Below are positions 15,578 through 23,001 of a stretch of DNA of 64,000 bases, piece by piece. Every line of letters starts with the position of its first letter. The first letter of the stretch is position 1. The position numbers and the translations under genes are program-made. Below the pieces are notes generated by a model that saw only the letters and a program-made list of their open reading frames with translations, made no database searches and was not told where the DNA came from. This DNA comes from Acidobacteriota bacterium (GTDB lineage: Bacteria; Acidobacteriota; Vicinamibacteria; Vicinamibacterales; Fen-181): contig PMZR01000043.1 in assembly GCA_003170135.1 (NCBI GenBank), forward strand, positions 35,703 through 99,702. Direction: 5' to 3'.

Positions 15578-16099
15578 TTACCGCTTCTTCGCCTTCGGCT
15601 TCTTAGCCTTCTGTGCGCACCGATCGCAGAGCGTTTCCGTCGCATCCGCCCAGCCGCAACCGTCTTCGCAGGCTTCGGCATCCGTGCAGCCGCATTCGCG
15701 GCACGTGCCGGGTGTCGCCGGCGTCGACTTGTCGGCCGGCTTCTCCTGCGCCTTCAGCACGGCCGCGACGTCGATGCCGAACGCCTTCGCAGCCTTGGTC
15801 CACTCGTCGCGCCGCCACCAGTCGCCGAGGTCCCCGTGCAACTCCAGCGCGGCCAGGTGCCGGAGCGCGATGTCGGGCGTCTTCGGCGCGCCGAGCTTCT
15901 GCCGGCCGTCCACGTCCGGCTTCCAGCCCGGGTCGCGCCAGGCCAGCGCGACCTTCGCGTCCGAGATTTCGTCGTGGCGGTCCTTCCCGAGCAGGTCCGC
16001 CAGCATCCCGTACAACAACTTGCCGATCTGCGTCGTCTCATCGATGAGCCGATACGCGACCTTCTTCGGCCCCTTCGGTTTCCGCGTCCTGAATCCCAT
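15578..16099 (-). CDS. Phage metallopeptidase-like N-domain with zinc-finger tail, HExxH absent
   Basis: A 173-residue protein. Residues ~15-75 (YRLIDETTQIGKLLYGMLAD ... KVALAWRDPGWKPDVDGRQKLG) match the start of the putative phage metallopeptidase family, but the 'DFVI.LN....HExxH' region expected next is missing and is replaced by a helical stretch (KTPDIALRHLAALELHG). The C-terminus is a CRECGCTDAEACEDGCGW ... LCDRC zinc finger seen in other phage proteins. It is probably not a peptidase. Confidence 0.6.
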   Translation of the reverse strand: MGFRTRKPKGPKKVAYRLIDETTQIGKLLYGMLADLLGKDRHDEISDAKVALAWRDPGWKPDVDGRQKLGAPKTPDIALRHLAALELHGDLGDWWRRDEWTKAAKAFGIDVAAVLKAQEKPADKSTPATPGTCRECGCTDAEACEDGCGWADATETLCDRCAQKAKKPKAKKR

Positions 16100-16157
16100 C
16101 TGCCGTCTCCTTCTTGGTTGCCGTTCAACCAGCCGGTTGCATGTCTACCGTGTCGAG

Positions 16158-16643
16158 TCAGTTCCACTGCTGTCTCGCGCAGTACGTGGCGAGGAGGATC
16201 GCGTCCGACGTCGCCAGCGTGATGTCGAGCGTCGGACACAGCTGCTGCGCGAAGGCTTTCAGGTCGTTCTTGTGCTCACGCTTCGCCTTTGATCGCTCGG
16301 CTTGCGTCATGAGCGTGCGCGGCTTCCCCGGCGGCGTCAGGCAGCCGAGCGCCTTCTGCCACTTCATCGGGCTGACGACGACGAACGGGACCTGCAGGGC
16401 AATGAGGAAGCCGGTCAGCATGCCGGCGTGCTTCAGGAAGGCGCCGGCCGCAGCGATGTTCTGGCCGGGCATTGTGTGCACGTCCTCAATGACGGCGACG
16501 GTGCGGCCCGGCTTCACCATCTGGTCGCGGAGCAGCGCGAAGATGTCGGGGCCGGTCGCCGGCATCGCCTCGGCGAACGTGACGCCGTTGTCGATACAGG
16601 CGATCCCGCCGCCCGCCCCTGGATCGATGCCGAGATACAGCAT
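16158..16643 (-). CDS. RuvC-like Holliday junction resolvase
   Basis: A 161-residue protein with the RNase H-like fold of RuvC: first catalytic Asp in LYLGIDPGAGGGIA (Asp7), the second acidic residue in TVAVIEDVHTMPG (~Glu53), and the C-terminal acidic residue in TSDAILLATYC (~Asp147). It resolves four-way junctions, expected after phage recombination and before packaging. It lies in the early operon between two small genes, in line with a recombination-based replication mode. Confidence 0.85.
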   Translation of the reverse strand: MLYLGIDPGAGGGIACIDNGVTFAEAMPATGPDIFALLRDQMVKPGRTVAVIEDVHTMPGQNIAAAGAFLKHAGMLTGFLIALQVPFVVVSPMKWQKALGCLTPPGKPRTLMTQAERSKAKREHKNDLKAFAQQLCPTLDITLATSDAILLATYCARQQWN

Positions 16644-16647
16644 GTCC

Positions 16648-16938
16648 CTACCCCTCTTCCCCGGGCTCGCGCTCGCGCCGAGGCTTGCTCTTGCCCGAGA
16701 AGTCCTTCGACTTCACGCACGTCGCGAAGTGGCTCGTCGCCCGATCGTGCCGCTCGATCAGTTCGTGGTTGTCGTCCTCGGCGTGGAACGTTGACAGCGC
16801 CACCGAGTCGGCGTCGAGTGGATGCGCCTTCCGATTCGGATAGGTGTACGCCCACGTGATACGGGCGCCGCAGCCCTTGCACACGCCGCCGTTCTGCGGC
16901 CGGGCATACACGCAAATGACCCCTGGCTGCTCGGGCAT
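16648..16938 (-). CDS. Hypothetical phage protein with CxxC motif
   Basis: A 96-residue protein from the ATG at 16938 with GGAGG seven bases upstream (MPEQPGVICVYARPQNGGVC). It has VCKGCGARITWAYT, a single zinc-ribbon half, then a conserved-looking DADSVALSTFHAEDD segment and a charged tail. Its stop is four bases before the RuvC ATG. Proteins of this pattern are common in phage early regions; function unknown. Confidence 0.6.
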   Translation of the reverse strand: MPEQPGVICVYARPQNGGVCKGCGARITWAYTYPNRKAHPLDADSVALSTFHAEDDNHELIERHDRATSHFATCVKSKDFSGKSKPRREREPGEEG

Positions 16939-17076
16939 CGTCGTCCTCCGTTCACGGTCACGAGAAACGTGGGGGATTGCATGGGGGGCTTGTTCTCGTC
17001 CCATCAACGAGGTGCCGGTCTCTGCCGGCTGTCACGCCAGACGAATCGGCGGCGGCGTTTCCGCTCTCGTGGATCT

Positions 17077-17304
17077 CTACGCCTGCGCTTCCGCTGCCGG
17101 CGCGTCTGCGGCGTCCGTCGTCACGATCTCGACCTGCTTCGCGTTGAGCGTGATCGTGTTGCACTGGTCGCCCGGATACATCGGCTCGATGGTCTTGAGA
17201 CTGACGTTGCAGTACTCCTCGCCAGCCGTGATCGATTCGACCCTGCACGGCACGTTGACGATGTCGCCTTCCTTCAGCAGCTTTCCGTTCTTGTCGTGTG
17301 GCAC
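17077..17304 (-). CDS. Small beta-rich phage protein
   Basis: A 75-residue protein, MPHDKNGKLLKEGDIVNVPC, then 'RVESITAGEEYCNVSLKT' and 'MYPGDQCNTITLNAKQVEIV'. It reads as a small beta barrel and ends in an Ala/Glu-rich tail. This type is frequent in phage early operons without a known role. It lies between the sponge gene (17360) and a zinc protein. Confidence 0.6.
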   Translation of the reverse strand: MPHDKNGKLLKEGDIVNVPCRVESITAGEEYCNVSLKTIEPMYPGDQCNTITLNAKQVEIVTTDAADAPAAEAQA

Positions 17305-17359
17305 GTGTCGCTTCTCCTTTGGGGGCCGTTGGTGTTCCTGCGCCGCCTCCGAGCGCGGC

Positions 17360-17566
17360 CTATTCCGTCTTGTAGAGCCTCGCTCGGACGGCGCAGTCCT
17401 TCGCCTCGAGCAGCTTGCGCAGGGCCACGGTGCGCTCCGGGTTGCGCGGGAGCGTTACCGCGATGTCGTGCGCGAGGTTCGCAAACGGCTGCGAGATCTC
17501 ACGCGGGTGCGTCGGCAGGTGGTCACACACGAAGAACTGCAGCATCGGGTCTGTCTTCTCGTCCAC
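17360..17566 (-). CDS. acb2: Acb2/Tad1-type cyclic-oligonucleotide sponge (anti-CBASS)
   Basis: A 68-residue protein that fits the Acb2/Tad1 hairpin domain along most of its length: FFVCDHLPTHPREISQPFAN, then LAHDIAVTLPRNPERTVALR and KLLEAKDCAVRARLY. The two long helices with an LP-x-NPERTVALRKLLEAKD-x-AVRA core are diagnostic for the family. Acb2 proteins assemble as hexamers and bind the cyclic di- and trinucleotides made by CBASS, so the effector is not triggered; related Tad1 proteins bind Thoeris signals. It lies in the early operon, where protection is needed at once on infection. Ligand range cannot be told from sequence. Confidence 0.8.
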   Translation of the reverse strand: MDEKTDPMLQFFVCDHLPTHPREISQPFANLAHDIAVTLPRNPERTVALRKLLEAKDCAVRARLYKTE

Positions 17567-17597
17567 GGTCTCACTCCGTTCCCTGAACTGGGGTCAG

Positions 17598-17810
17598 CTA
17601 CGCCGCGTCTTTCGGCGTGTTCCGCAGCGCTCGCTCGACAAAATAGCGATCGAGCTCCTCGGCCGACATGCCGCACCCGCAGCCGCAGGACGTCGGCATC
17701 CGCTTGGTTCCGGCCTCAACCTGGTGGCCTCGCCGCTGAATCAGGCGCCACGACACTTCGATCCAAATCGAGAGCGCGGCCAGGACGACCAGCCCGATCA
17801 CCGTCCACAC
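17598..17810 (-). CDS. Small membrane protein with CGCGCG motif
   Basis: A 70-residue protein with one N-terminal membrane helix (MWTVIGLVVLAALSIWIEV), then a basic region and SCGCGCGMSAEELDRYF. It overlaps the next small membrane gene by 13 bases. No family recognised; the context is small early accessory genes. Confidence 0.5.
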   Translation of the reverse strand: MWTVIGLVVLAALSIWIEVSWRLIQRRGHQVEAGTKRMPTSCGCGCGMSAEELDRYFVERALRNTPKDAA

Positions 17811-17947
17811 GGTTCACCTCCCCGGCGCGGCCTCCGCTTCGTGACCAGCGCCTCGACCGCCTCGACGACGACCAGCGCGACGAACCAGCCGCCGCAGACG
17901 CAGGCCCAGAGCCGCGCGCCGGCGACGAGGATGGCTTCGAGCGTCAT
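17798..17947 (-). CDS. Very small membrane protein
   Basis: A 49-residue protein from the ATG at 17947 (MTLEAILVAGARLWACVCGG), with one membrane segment (WFVALVVVEAVEALV) and a basic tail. Its ATG overlaps the preceding stop (ATGA) and its end overlaps the following gene, which argues for a real, coupled gene. Confidence 0.45.
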   Translation of the reverse strand: MTLEAILVAGARLWACVCGGWFVALVVVEAVEALVTKRRPRRGGEPCGR

Positions 17948-18381
17948 GCGGCACCGACCCCTTGTGCGCGTTTCACACGCGCCAACTCTAGGCGAACCGC
18001 GGCCACACGCTCGACGAGCCTGACCGTTGGGAGCGCGCGCGCGTCCGGTGTTAATCGCCAGACAGCGAACGTGCGCCACGTAGATGCCGCTATAGACCAA
18101 TGAGCGCCCTGTCGCTTGTGTCGCCGCTGTTCCCGCGATTCCAGGGCTCCGACCAATCCGAGGTCATGTCGCCGCAAACACAGTGCCGCGCGAGAAATCC
18201 CCGTGTCCCGATGTGCCTCGTAATCATCGGCCCCGCGTTCGTCGCAGCTCCGCAAGTACTCGACGTAGCGCCCCAGCTGGCTGTCACAGAACCCCTCGGC
18301 CTCGACGGCCGCGCAGCAGCTCGCGTGCGTCGCTTGTGACGATTCGCTCTCGGCGAACGGCAGGCCGGCCTGGGTGTGCAC
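17944..18381 (-). CDS. Hypothetical early phage protein
   Basis: A 145-residue protein starting MHTQAGLPFAESESSQATHA. The opening, followed by 'EAEGFCDSQLGRYVEYLRSC' and 'AHRDTGISRAALCLRRHDLGL', resembles short helical phage proteins with a winged-helix-like pattern. It overlaps the small membrane gene by four bases. Function unknown. Confidence 0.5.
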   Translation of the reverse strand: MHTQAGLPFAESESSQATHASCCAAVEAEGFCDSQLGRYVEYLRSCDERGADDYEAHRDTGISRAALCLRRHDLGLVGALESREQRRHKRQGAHWSIAASTWRTFAVWRLTPDARALPTVRLVERVAAVRLELARVKRAQGVGAA

Positions 18382-18382
18382 G

Positions 18383-18583
18383 TCAGCTCTCGCAGTCCTC
18401 GAGCGCGGAAAGCGCCCGGATCATTCGCGCACAGTCGCCCGACGCAATGGCCGCTTCGCCTTCGGCGATGTCTGCTTTGAGCGCCGCCACGCCGAAGAAT
18501 CCGACCGGGCCGAGCGCCTCGTAGTGCGGCAGAATGGCTCGCACCCGATTGCACTCCTTCTGAATTCCCTCGATTAGATTCAT
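18383..18583 (-). CDS. Conserved small phage protein (NLIEGIQKE type)
   Basis: A 66-residue helical protein from the ATG at 18583 with AAAGGA upstream (MNLIEGIQKECNRVRAILPH). The pattern 'YEALGPVGFFGVAALKADIAEGEAAIASGD' is widely shared among phages of Gram-negative bacteria. It stops one base before the next gene. No biochemical role is known to me. Confidence 0.65.
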   Translation of the reverse strand: MNLIEGIQKECNRVRAILPHYEALGPVGFFGVAALKADIAEGEAAIASGDCARMIRALSALEDCES

Positions 18584-18719
18584 CGCGTCCTTTCGCTTGC
18601 CGGGAGCGGCCGCTCTTCGCCTAGCGTCGAACACCTGACGGGCTCTTAGCCTCTCCAGCCACCTGGCGCCGTCCCGCATAGGGCCGACCTCTGGCGTCCG
18701 CACCGCTCCCGGCAATTCC

Positions 18720-21266
18720 TCACGCCGCCTGGCGCTGCTGGTCGTACGGCGGCAGTGCGATCTCCACTTTCCCGTCGGCGAACCGCAGCTGCGCGTCCGC
18801 CTGGTTCGCCACATCCATGTCGTGGGTGATCAGGTAAATCCGCTCGAACCCGGCGAGCTGCTGCAGCCGTCGCAGCATCGGCAGATAGTGTGGACGGTTC
18901 CCCGGGCTCAGCGGTCCCGTCGTCTCGTCGCGCCAGCAGGTCCGGATCGGCGTCGCGCTGCGCGTGTTCACATACGCCGCCAGCGCGTTCGCGAGCGCTT
19001 CATCGACCGGCACCTGCTCGCCGCCCGACAGGTCGCCGATGTCGCGTGGGGCCCCGCCGCGCTCGTTGTCGGTGACGAGGATCGAGAAGGTCTCCTTCAT
19101 CCCGTCGCCGTTCTTGCTCTTCGAGACCCGCGCTTCCTGGGTGACGACTTCGACGGTGAACCGTGCGCCGAACGACGACAGCAGGAGGTCGTTCGTGAAC
19201 GCCGAGACGGTCGGGCCCGCGTTCGCAATCTCGAGCGTCTGCAAACCGTCGCGTGCGAGCGCCTTCGCGAGCTGCTGCCACTCGACGAGTTCGGCGTCGA
19301 GCGTGCGCAGTCGGCCCTCGAGGTCCGCGAGCGTGGCTCGGCGGTCAGCGAGCGCCTGGCGCCGGCGATCGAGTTCCTTCCGTCCGGCGTCCACCCGCGC
19401 GAGCGTGCCCGTAGCCTGGTCCCACTCCCCGCGCAGCCCGGCGAGTTGGCCCTGCCAGCGTTGCGCCTGTTCGTTGGTCTGGTCGGCCGCAGCGAGTTCC
19501 GCCTTTGCCGAGTCCAGCCGCGTCTCTCGGTGCTGCTGGTCGACGTCGATCGAGCGCAGGTTCAACTCGGTCGCCTGCCACGCCTGCGCGGCCCGTTCCT
19601 CGGCCGCCTGCTCGGCCGCGGTGCGATCAGCGGTCGCCCGGTCGCGGTCCGCGATCAGTTCCTCCTCGCGCGCCAGCGCGCGCGCCTGAATCTCCGGCCT
19701 GGCGGCGTCGGCGGTCCGTGGCGCCTCGTCCCGCTTTCGCCGCAGGTCCTCGAGCCGGGTCTCGGCCTCCGCCACCTTTGTAACGAGCGCCGCCTTCGCC
19801 TGGTGCTTCTTCTTCGCGGCGTCGAGTTCGCCGATCGTCGTCGCGATGATCGACAGCTGGTCAGCCGCGGCATGCAGGTCGGCGTTGAGAGTTGACAGTT
19901 GAGAGTTGAGCGACGGCACGGCGCCGGCTTTCTCGCGGAGGGGCTCGATCCGGCCCTTCGCCGCGATCGCCTGCACCAGGAACTGGCAGCCGGCATATTC
20001 GCCGCTCGCCTGGCAGGGGACGTCATCGACGAGTTGAGCGTCGGCCTCGGCCCGTTTCAGGTCCTTCTCGGCTGTCTGCGCGTCGTACAGCGCGGCCTGC
20101 ACCGCTCGAGAGGCCGTGACGATCTCGGACCGCTTGTCCAGCCAGCGCGCCTGGTCGTCGCGTGCTGTGCGCAGGTGCTCGTCCGTCTCCTCCACTGCGA
20201 CGATCGCCGCCTTGATGCCCGCGGCGTCGGCCAGCAACGCCTCGTTGTTGGCGATCCGTTCGTCGAGGTCCTTCAGTGTGGCGGCGAGGTCCCGATCGAG
20301 CTTGTCGAGTTCTACGCGCAGAGTCGCCGAGTTCTTCTGGGACCGGGCTTCGAGGTCGCGCATCGCGCGCGCGTGGGCGTCGGCGAGCCGCTTCCGTTCA
20401 TCAACAAGCCCCTGTTCGGCGGCTTTGCCGGCCGCCTCCACGCGCTTGCGCTCCGCCGCCGCGGTCGCGAGTTCGGTTTCGATTGCCCGGACCTTCTGCA
20501 GCACGACCGCCCGAGCCGCCACCTGGTCCTGCACCGTGGCCAGCTGCGCCTCGACGTCCGCAATCGATTGCGCCAGCGCGGTGCGCCGCCGCTCAGCCCC
20601 GGCCGCCTCGGAGTTGAGCAGGGCGCCCTCCGTGTCGAGCGCGTCGTCCTCTGTGGGCCTGACGTCCCGCTCGAGGATCTCCCGCTGCGCCAGCATCCGG
20701 CCGCGTCCGGCGTCCACGAGCCCGGCTGCCGTCTTCGCCACCTGGCTCATCGCGTCGAGCCGCTCGAGGCCAAGGAACTTTGCGAACAGGTCCTTGCGCT
20801 TCGACTTCTCGAGGCTACTGAACCGCCCGCTGCCGTCCTGCGCGGAGAACGCGGACGCGGCGAGCACTGCGCGCGGCGGGAAGATTCTCGCTATGCACTG
20901 GTCGTACGTGGTGACCTTGCCGTCGTTGAGCACGGTGCGCGTGCCGTCCGGGTCCACGCGGACGATGACGGCTTCGCTGGCGCGCTTCACGGCGTCGACG
21001 TTGAGCCGGCACTGATAGACGGCGCCTTCGAGATCGAACGCCGCTTCGAGGTAGCTGTCGCGGTCGTGGGCGTAATCGCTGATGTCCTTCGAGCGGGTAA
21101 AGAACTGGCGGTAGAGGCAGGCGAGCGGCGCCTCCAGGAACGTGGACTTCCCTTCCCCGTTTTCGCCGACCAGCGCAATCAGGCCGCTCGGCAGCTGCGT
21201 GCAGTCGACAGTGACGGCATCGGCGTAGCGGAGGACGCCTCGGATGGTCAGAGATAGCTGCCTCAC
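18720..21266 (-). CDS. sbcC: SbcC/Rad50-like ATPase
   Basis: An 848-residue protein from a GTG at 21266 with GGAGG upstream; the GTG overlaps the preceding stop (GTGA). Walker A GENGEGKST (~residue 35), a long central coiled coil (~200-650) interrupted near residue 425 by C-x8-C (CQASGEYAGC) in place of the usual CxxC zinc hook, signature LSGGEQVPVDEALANAL (~750) and a C-terminal ATPase lobe with ITHDMDVANQAD. Together with the SbcD-like nuclease two genes upstream it would process DNA ends and hairpins during phage recombination. An array of four 7-bp repeats lies inside the coiled-coil part. Confidence 0.85.
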   Translation of the reverse strand: MRQLSLTIRGVLRYADAVTVDCTQLPSGLIALVGENGEGKSTFLEAPLACLYRQFFTRSKDISDYAHDRDSYLEAAFDLEGAVYQCRLNVDAVKRASEAVIVRVDPDGTRTVLNDGKVTTYDQCIARIFPPRAVLAASAFSAQDGSGRFSSLEKSKRKDLFAKFLGLERLDAMSQVAKTAAGLVDAGRGRMLAQREILERDVRPTEDDALDTEGALLNSEAAGAERRRTALAQSIADVEAQLATVQDQVAARAVVLQKVRAIETELATAAAERKRVEAAGKAAEQGLVDERKRLADAHARAMRDLEARSQKNSATLRVELDKLDRDLAATLKDLDERIANNEALLADAAGIKAAIVAVEETDEHLRTARDDQARWLDKRSEIVTASRAVQAALYDAQTAEKDLKRAEADAQLVDDVPCQASGEYAGCQFLVQAIAAKGRIEPLREKAGAVPSLNSQLSTLNADLHAAADQLSIIATTIGELDAAKKKHQAKAALVTKVAEAETRLEDLRRKRDEAPRTADAARPEIQARALAREEELIADRDRATADRTAAEQAAEERAAQAWQATELNLRSIDVDQQHRETRLDSAKAELAAADQTNEQAQRWQGQLAGLRGEWDQATGTLARVDAGRKELDRRRQALADRRATLADLEGRLRTLDAELVEWQQLAKALARDGLQTLEIANAGPTVSAFTNDLLLSSFGARFTVEVVTQEARVSKSKNGDGMKETFSILVTDNERGGAPRDIGDLSGGEQVPVDEALANALAAYVNTRSATPIRTCWRDETTGPLSPGNRPHYLPMLRRLQQLAGFERIYLITHDMDVANQADAQLRFADGKVEIALPPYDQQRQAA
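19884..19911. repeat. Four 7-bp repeats (GTTGANN) inside sbcC
   Basis: The plus strand reads GTTGAGA, GTTGACA, GTTGAGA, GTTGAGC. On the coding strand they are read as SLNSQLSTLN, so four units shift frame over 28 bases and still encode a coiled-coil-like stretch. Confidence 0.8.
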
Positions 21267-21742
21267 GCGGCACCTCCGTTCTCGCGCGGCGTTTCGGCAT
21301 TCACGATCGTTCCGGGGACTGGCCTGGCGGCGTTGTATTCGCCGTCCCACGCGAACATCGGCTTCAGATCCAGCGCCACGCAGACGTCGAGGTAGTGCGC
21401 GTACAGGTCCTTGTCGTTGTAGAACGCCACGTGACACTGCTCGTACCAGCACTTGAACTCGCCGAGCAGCGTCATCGCCTTCGGCCCGCGGTGCGCGCCC
21501 TCCGCACCCCGCGCCTCCAGCATCGCGTCGGCCAGCAGGTATGCGCTTCGCGCACAGGTCCCGGCCCATTCGCGGTCGCCCTCGCTGTCTGGTTCGTTCG
21601 GGCCGACCGAAATCTCGGAATTGGCCTGGAGGCCCATCATCGACATGGCGGCGAAGTGGTCGCGCAGCCTCATGCCTTCGTCAGCGAGCGGCACGTTTTC
21701 GGAGACCGGGAACGCCGGCCCGCCATCGTGTTCGTATTTCAT
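21263..21742 (-). CDS. Conserved phage protein with DGGPAFP motif
   Basis: A 159-residue protein, MKYEHDGGPAFPVSENVPLA, then GMRLRDHFAAMSMMGLQANS, typical of a common phage family (the 'GG.AFP ... GMsLRDyFAa.amqg' type), followed by a less usual C-terminal half with EFKCWYEQCHVAFYNDKDLY. It sits between SbcD and SbcC with four-base overlaps on both sides, so it is translated with them. Function unknown. Confidence 0.7.
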   Translation of the reverse strand: MKYEHDGGPAFPVSENVPLADEGMRLRDHFAAMSMMGLQANSEISVGPNEPDSEGDREWAGTCARSAYLLADAMLEARGAEGAHRGPKAMTLLGEFKCWYEQCHVAFYNDKDLYAHYLDVCVALDLKPMFAWDGEYNAARPVPGTIVNAETPRENGGAA

Positions 21743-22992
21743 GCGGCCACCTCGTGCTTCTGTCCGCTCTCCATGTTGGCGACCAACGTCGCGACCGCCG
21801 AGAGCACGTCCGGGCCGTCCCGGTGCTCGAGGTCCGCGAGCTTCTGCAGGACCGTGGCGGCGACGTTGCTGCCACCGTTCGCGCGCGACCAGGCGTCGAT
21901 CTTCTCGGCCAGCGTCTTCGCCGCCGCGACTTCCTCGGAGCGGAGGCCGCGGTCGGGAATGGCGACGGGTTCGAGCTCCAGGCGCGCGGCGCCAGCGAAC
22001 TGCGCGCGGACGACGTCCTCCGCGACAATAGACCGCTCCGACGCGGGGAAGCGGAACCGCACCCGCACCTCACATCCGTCCCACGTCGACGGGGCGCCTT
22101 CCATCTCCCCGCCGGGCCCGCGCGTGGCCCGCCAGGTGAAGCCGTATTCGCGCGTGAACTCGCCCTCGACGTGGTACAGGGCCGGCGTCTGAATCGGCAC
22201 CGACGTGACCGACGGCGGCAGCCTGGCGCGATCGTCGAAATACTCGACGAGCAGGAATCGCTTCTCCTCCAGCTCGCCGAAATTACAGGGCGCCACCGAA
22301 CCGCAGTACCACGCCTGCGCGCTGTCGAACTGTTGCGGCTTGTGCACGTGGCCGAGGATTTTCGGGAACGGACCGAGCAGTTGGAGCGTCTCGCGCGAGA
22401 TCTCGATCTCGCGACCGATTGAGGGTTGAAAGTTCGACAGCGTCGCGCCGGCGACGTTGATGTGTCCCAGGAACAAAGGCAGGTCGCCGCACCGCATGAC
22501 GCCGTCCTCGATCTCCGCCGCGAGTCCCTGGAGGATGTCCCCGAGCGCCGCACCGCCGGCCTGCTGAGTGTCGGCCGCGCTCGCTCCGGCAGCGATGAGG
22601 CCAGAGCGAGCGGGATACGGCAGGCAGCCGACGATGGCTGTGGCGCCCGTCGGGAGCGGGACGCGGAGAGTGCGGGGGCTGACGACGACATAGATAGGCC
22701 ACGCGGCCGCGAGCCTCGAAAAGATCAGGCTGTCGCCGGGAACGCCGTGGTTGCCTTCCACGCAGACAATCGGCGCCCGGGCGGCCATCCGCTGGAACCG
22801 TTCGGCGATCGCATTGCGGTCATCCACGGACGACCGCTGATCGAAGAGGTCGCCAGCCTGGAGCCAGAGGGCCAGGCTCGGCAGGGACAGACCGTAGTCG
22901 ATGATTGAATCGAGCGCGGCGACGTACGCGGCGTCGCGGAAATGTCCGCTCCGCTTGTGCACGTCGCCGATGCAGACGATCTGGTGCGTCAT
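21739..22992 (-). CDS. sbcD: SbcD/Mre11-like nuclease
   Basis: A 417-residue metallophosphoesterase. Metal-site motifs: CIGDVHKRSG (D-x-H, ~residue 9), LQAGDLFDQRSS (GD, ~46), VCVEGNHGVPGD (GNH, ~78), and a later ILGHVHKPQQF (~215). After the catalytic core there is a capping domain and a helical tail (EVAAAKTLAEKIDAW). With SbcC it forms the nuclease-ATPase pair that opens hairpins and resects ends. It is coupled by overlap to the DGGPAFP gene. Confidence 0.85.
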   Translation of the reverse strand: MTHQIVCIGDVHKRSGHFRDAAYVAALDSIIDYGLSLPSLALWLQAGDLFDQRSSVDDRNAIAERFQRMAARAPIVCVEGNHGVPGDSLIFSRLAAAWPIYVVVSPRTLRVPLPTGATAIVGCLPYPARSGLIAAGASAADTQQAGGAALGDILQGLAAEIEDGVMRCGDLPLFLGHINVAGATLSNFQPSIGREIEISRETLQLLGPFPKILGHVHKPQQFDSAQAWYCGSVAPCNFGELEEKRFLLVEYFDDRARLPPSVTSVPIQTPALYHVEGEFTREYGFTWRATRGPGGEMEGAPSTWDGCEVRVRFRFPASERSIVAEDVVRAQFAGAARLELEPVAIPDRGLRSEEVAAAKTLAEKIDAWSRANGGSNVAATVLQKLADLEHRDGPDVLSAVATLVANMESGQKHEVAA

Positions 22993-23001
22993 CGGCGCGC
23001 C

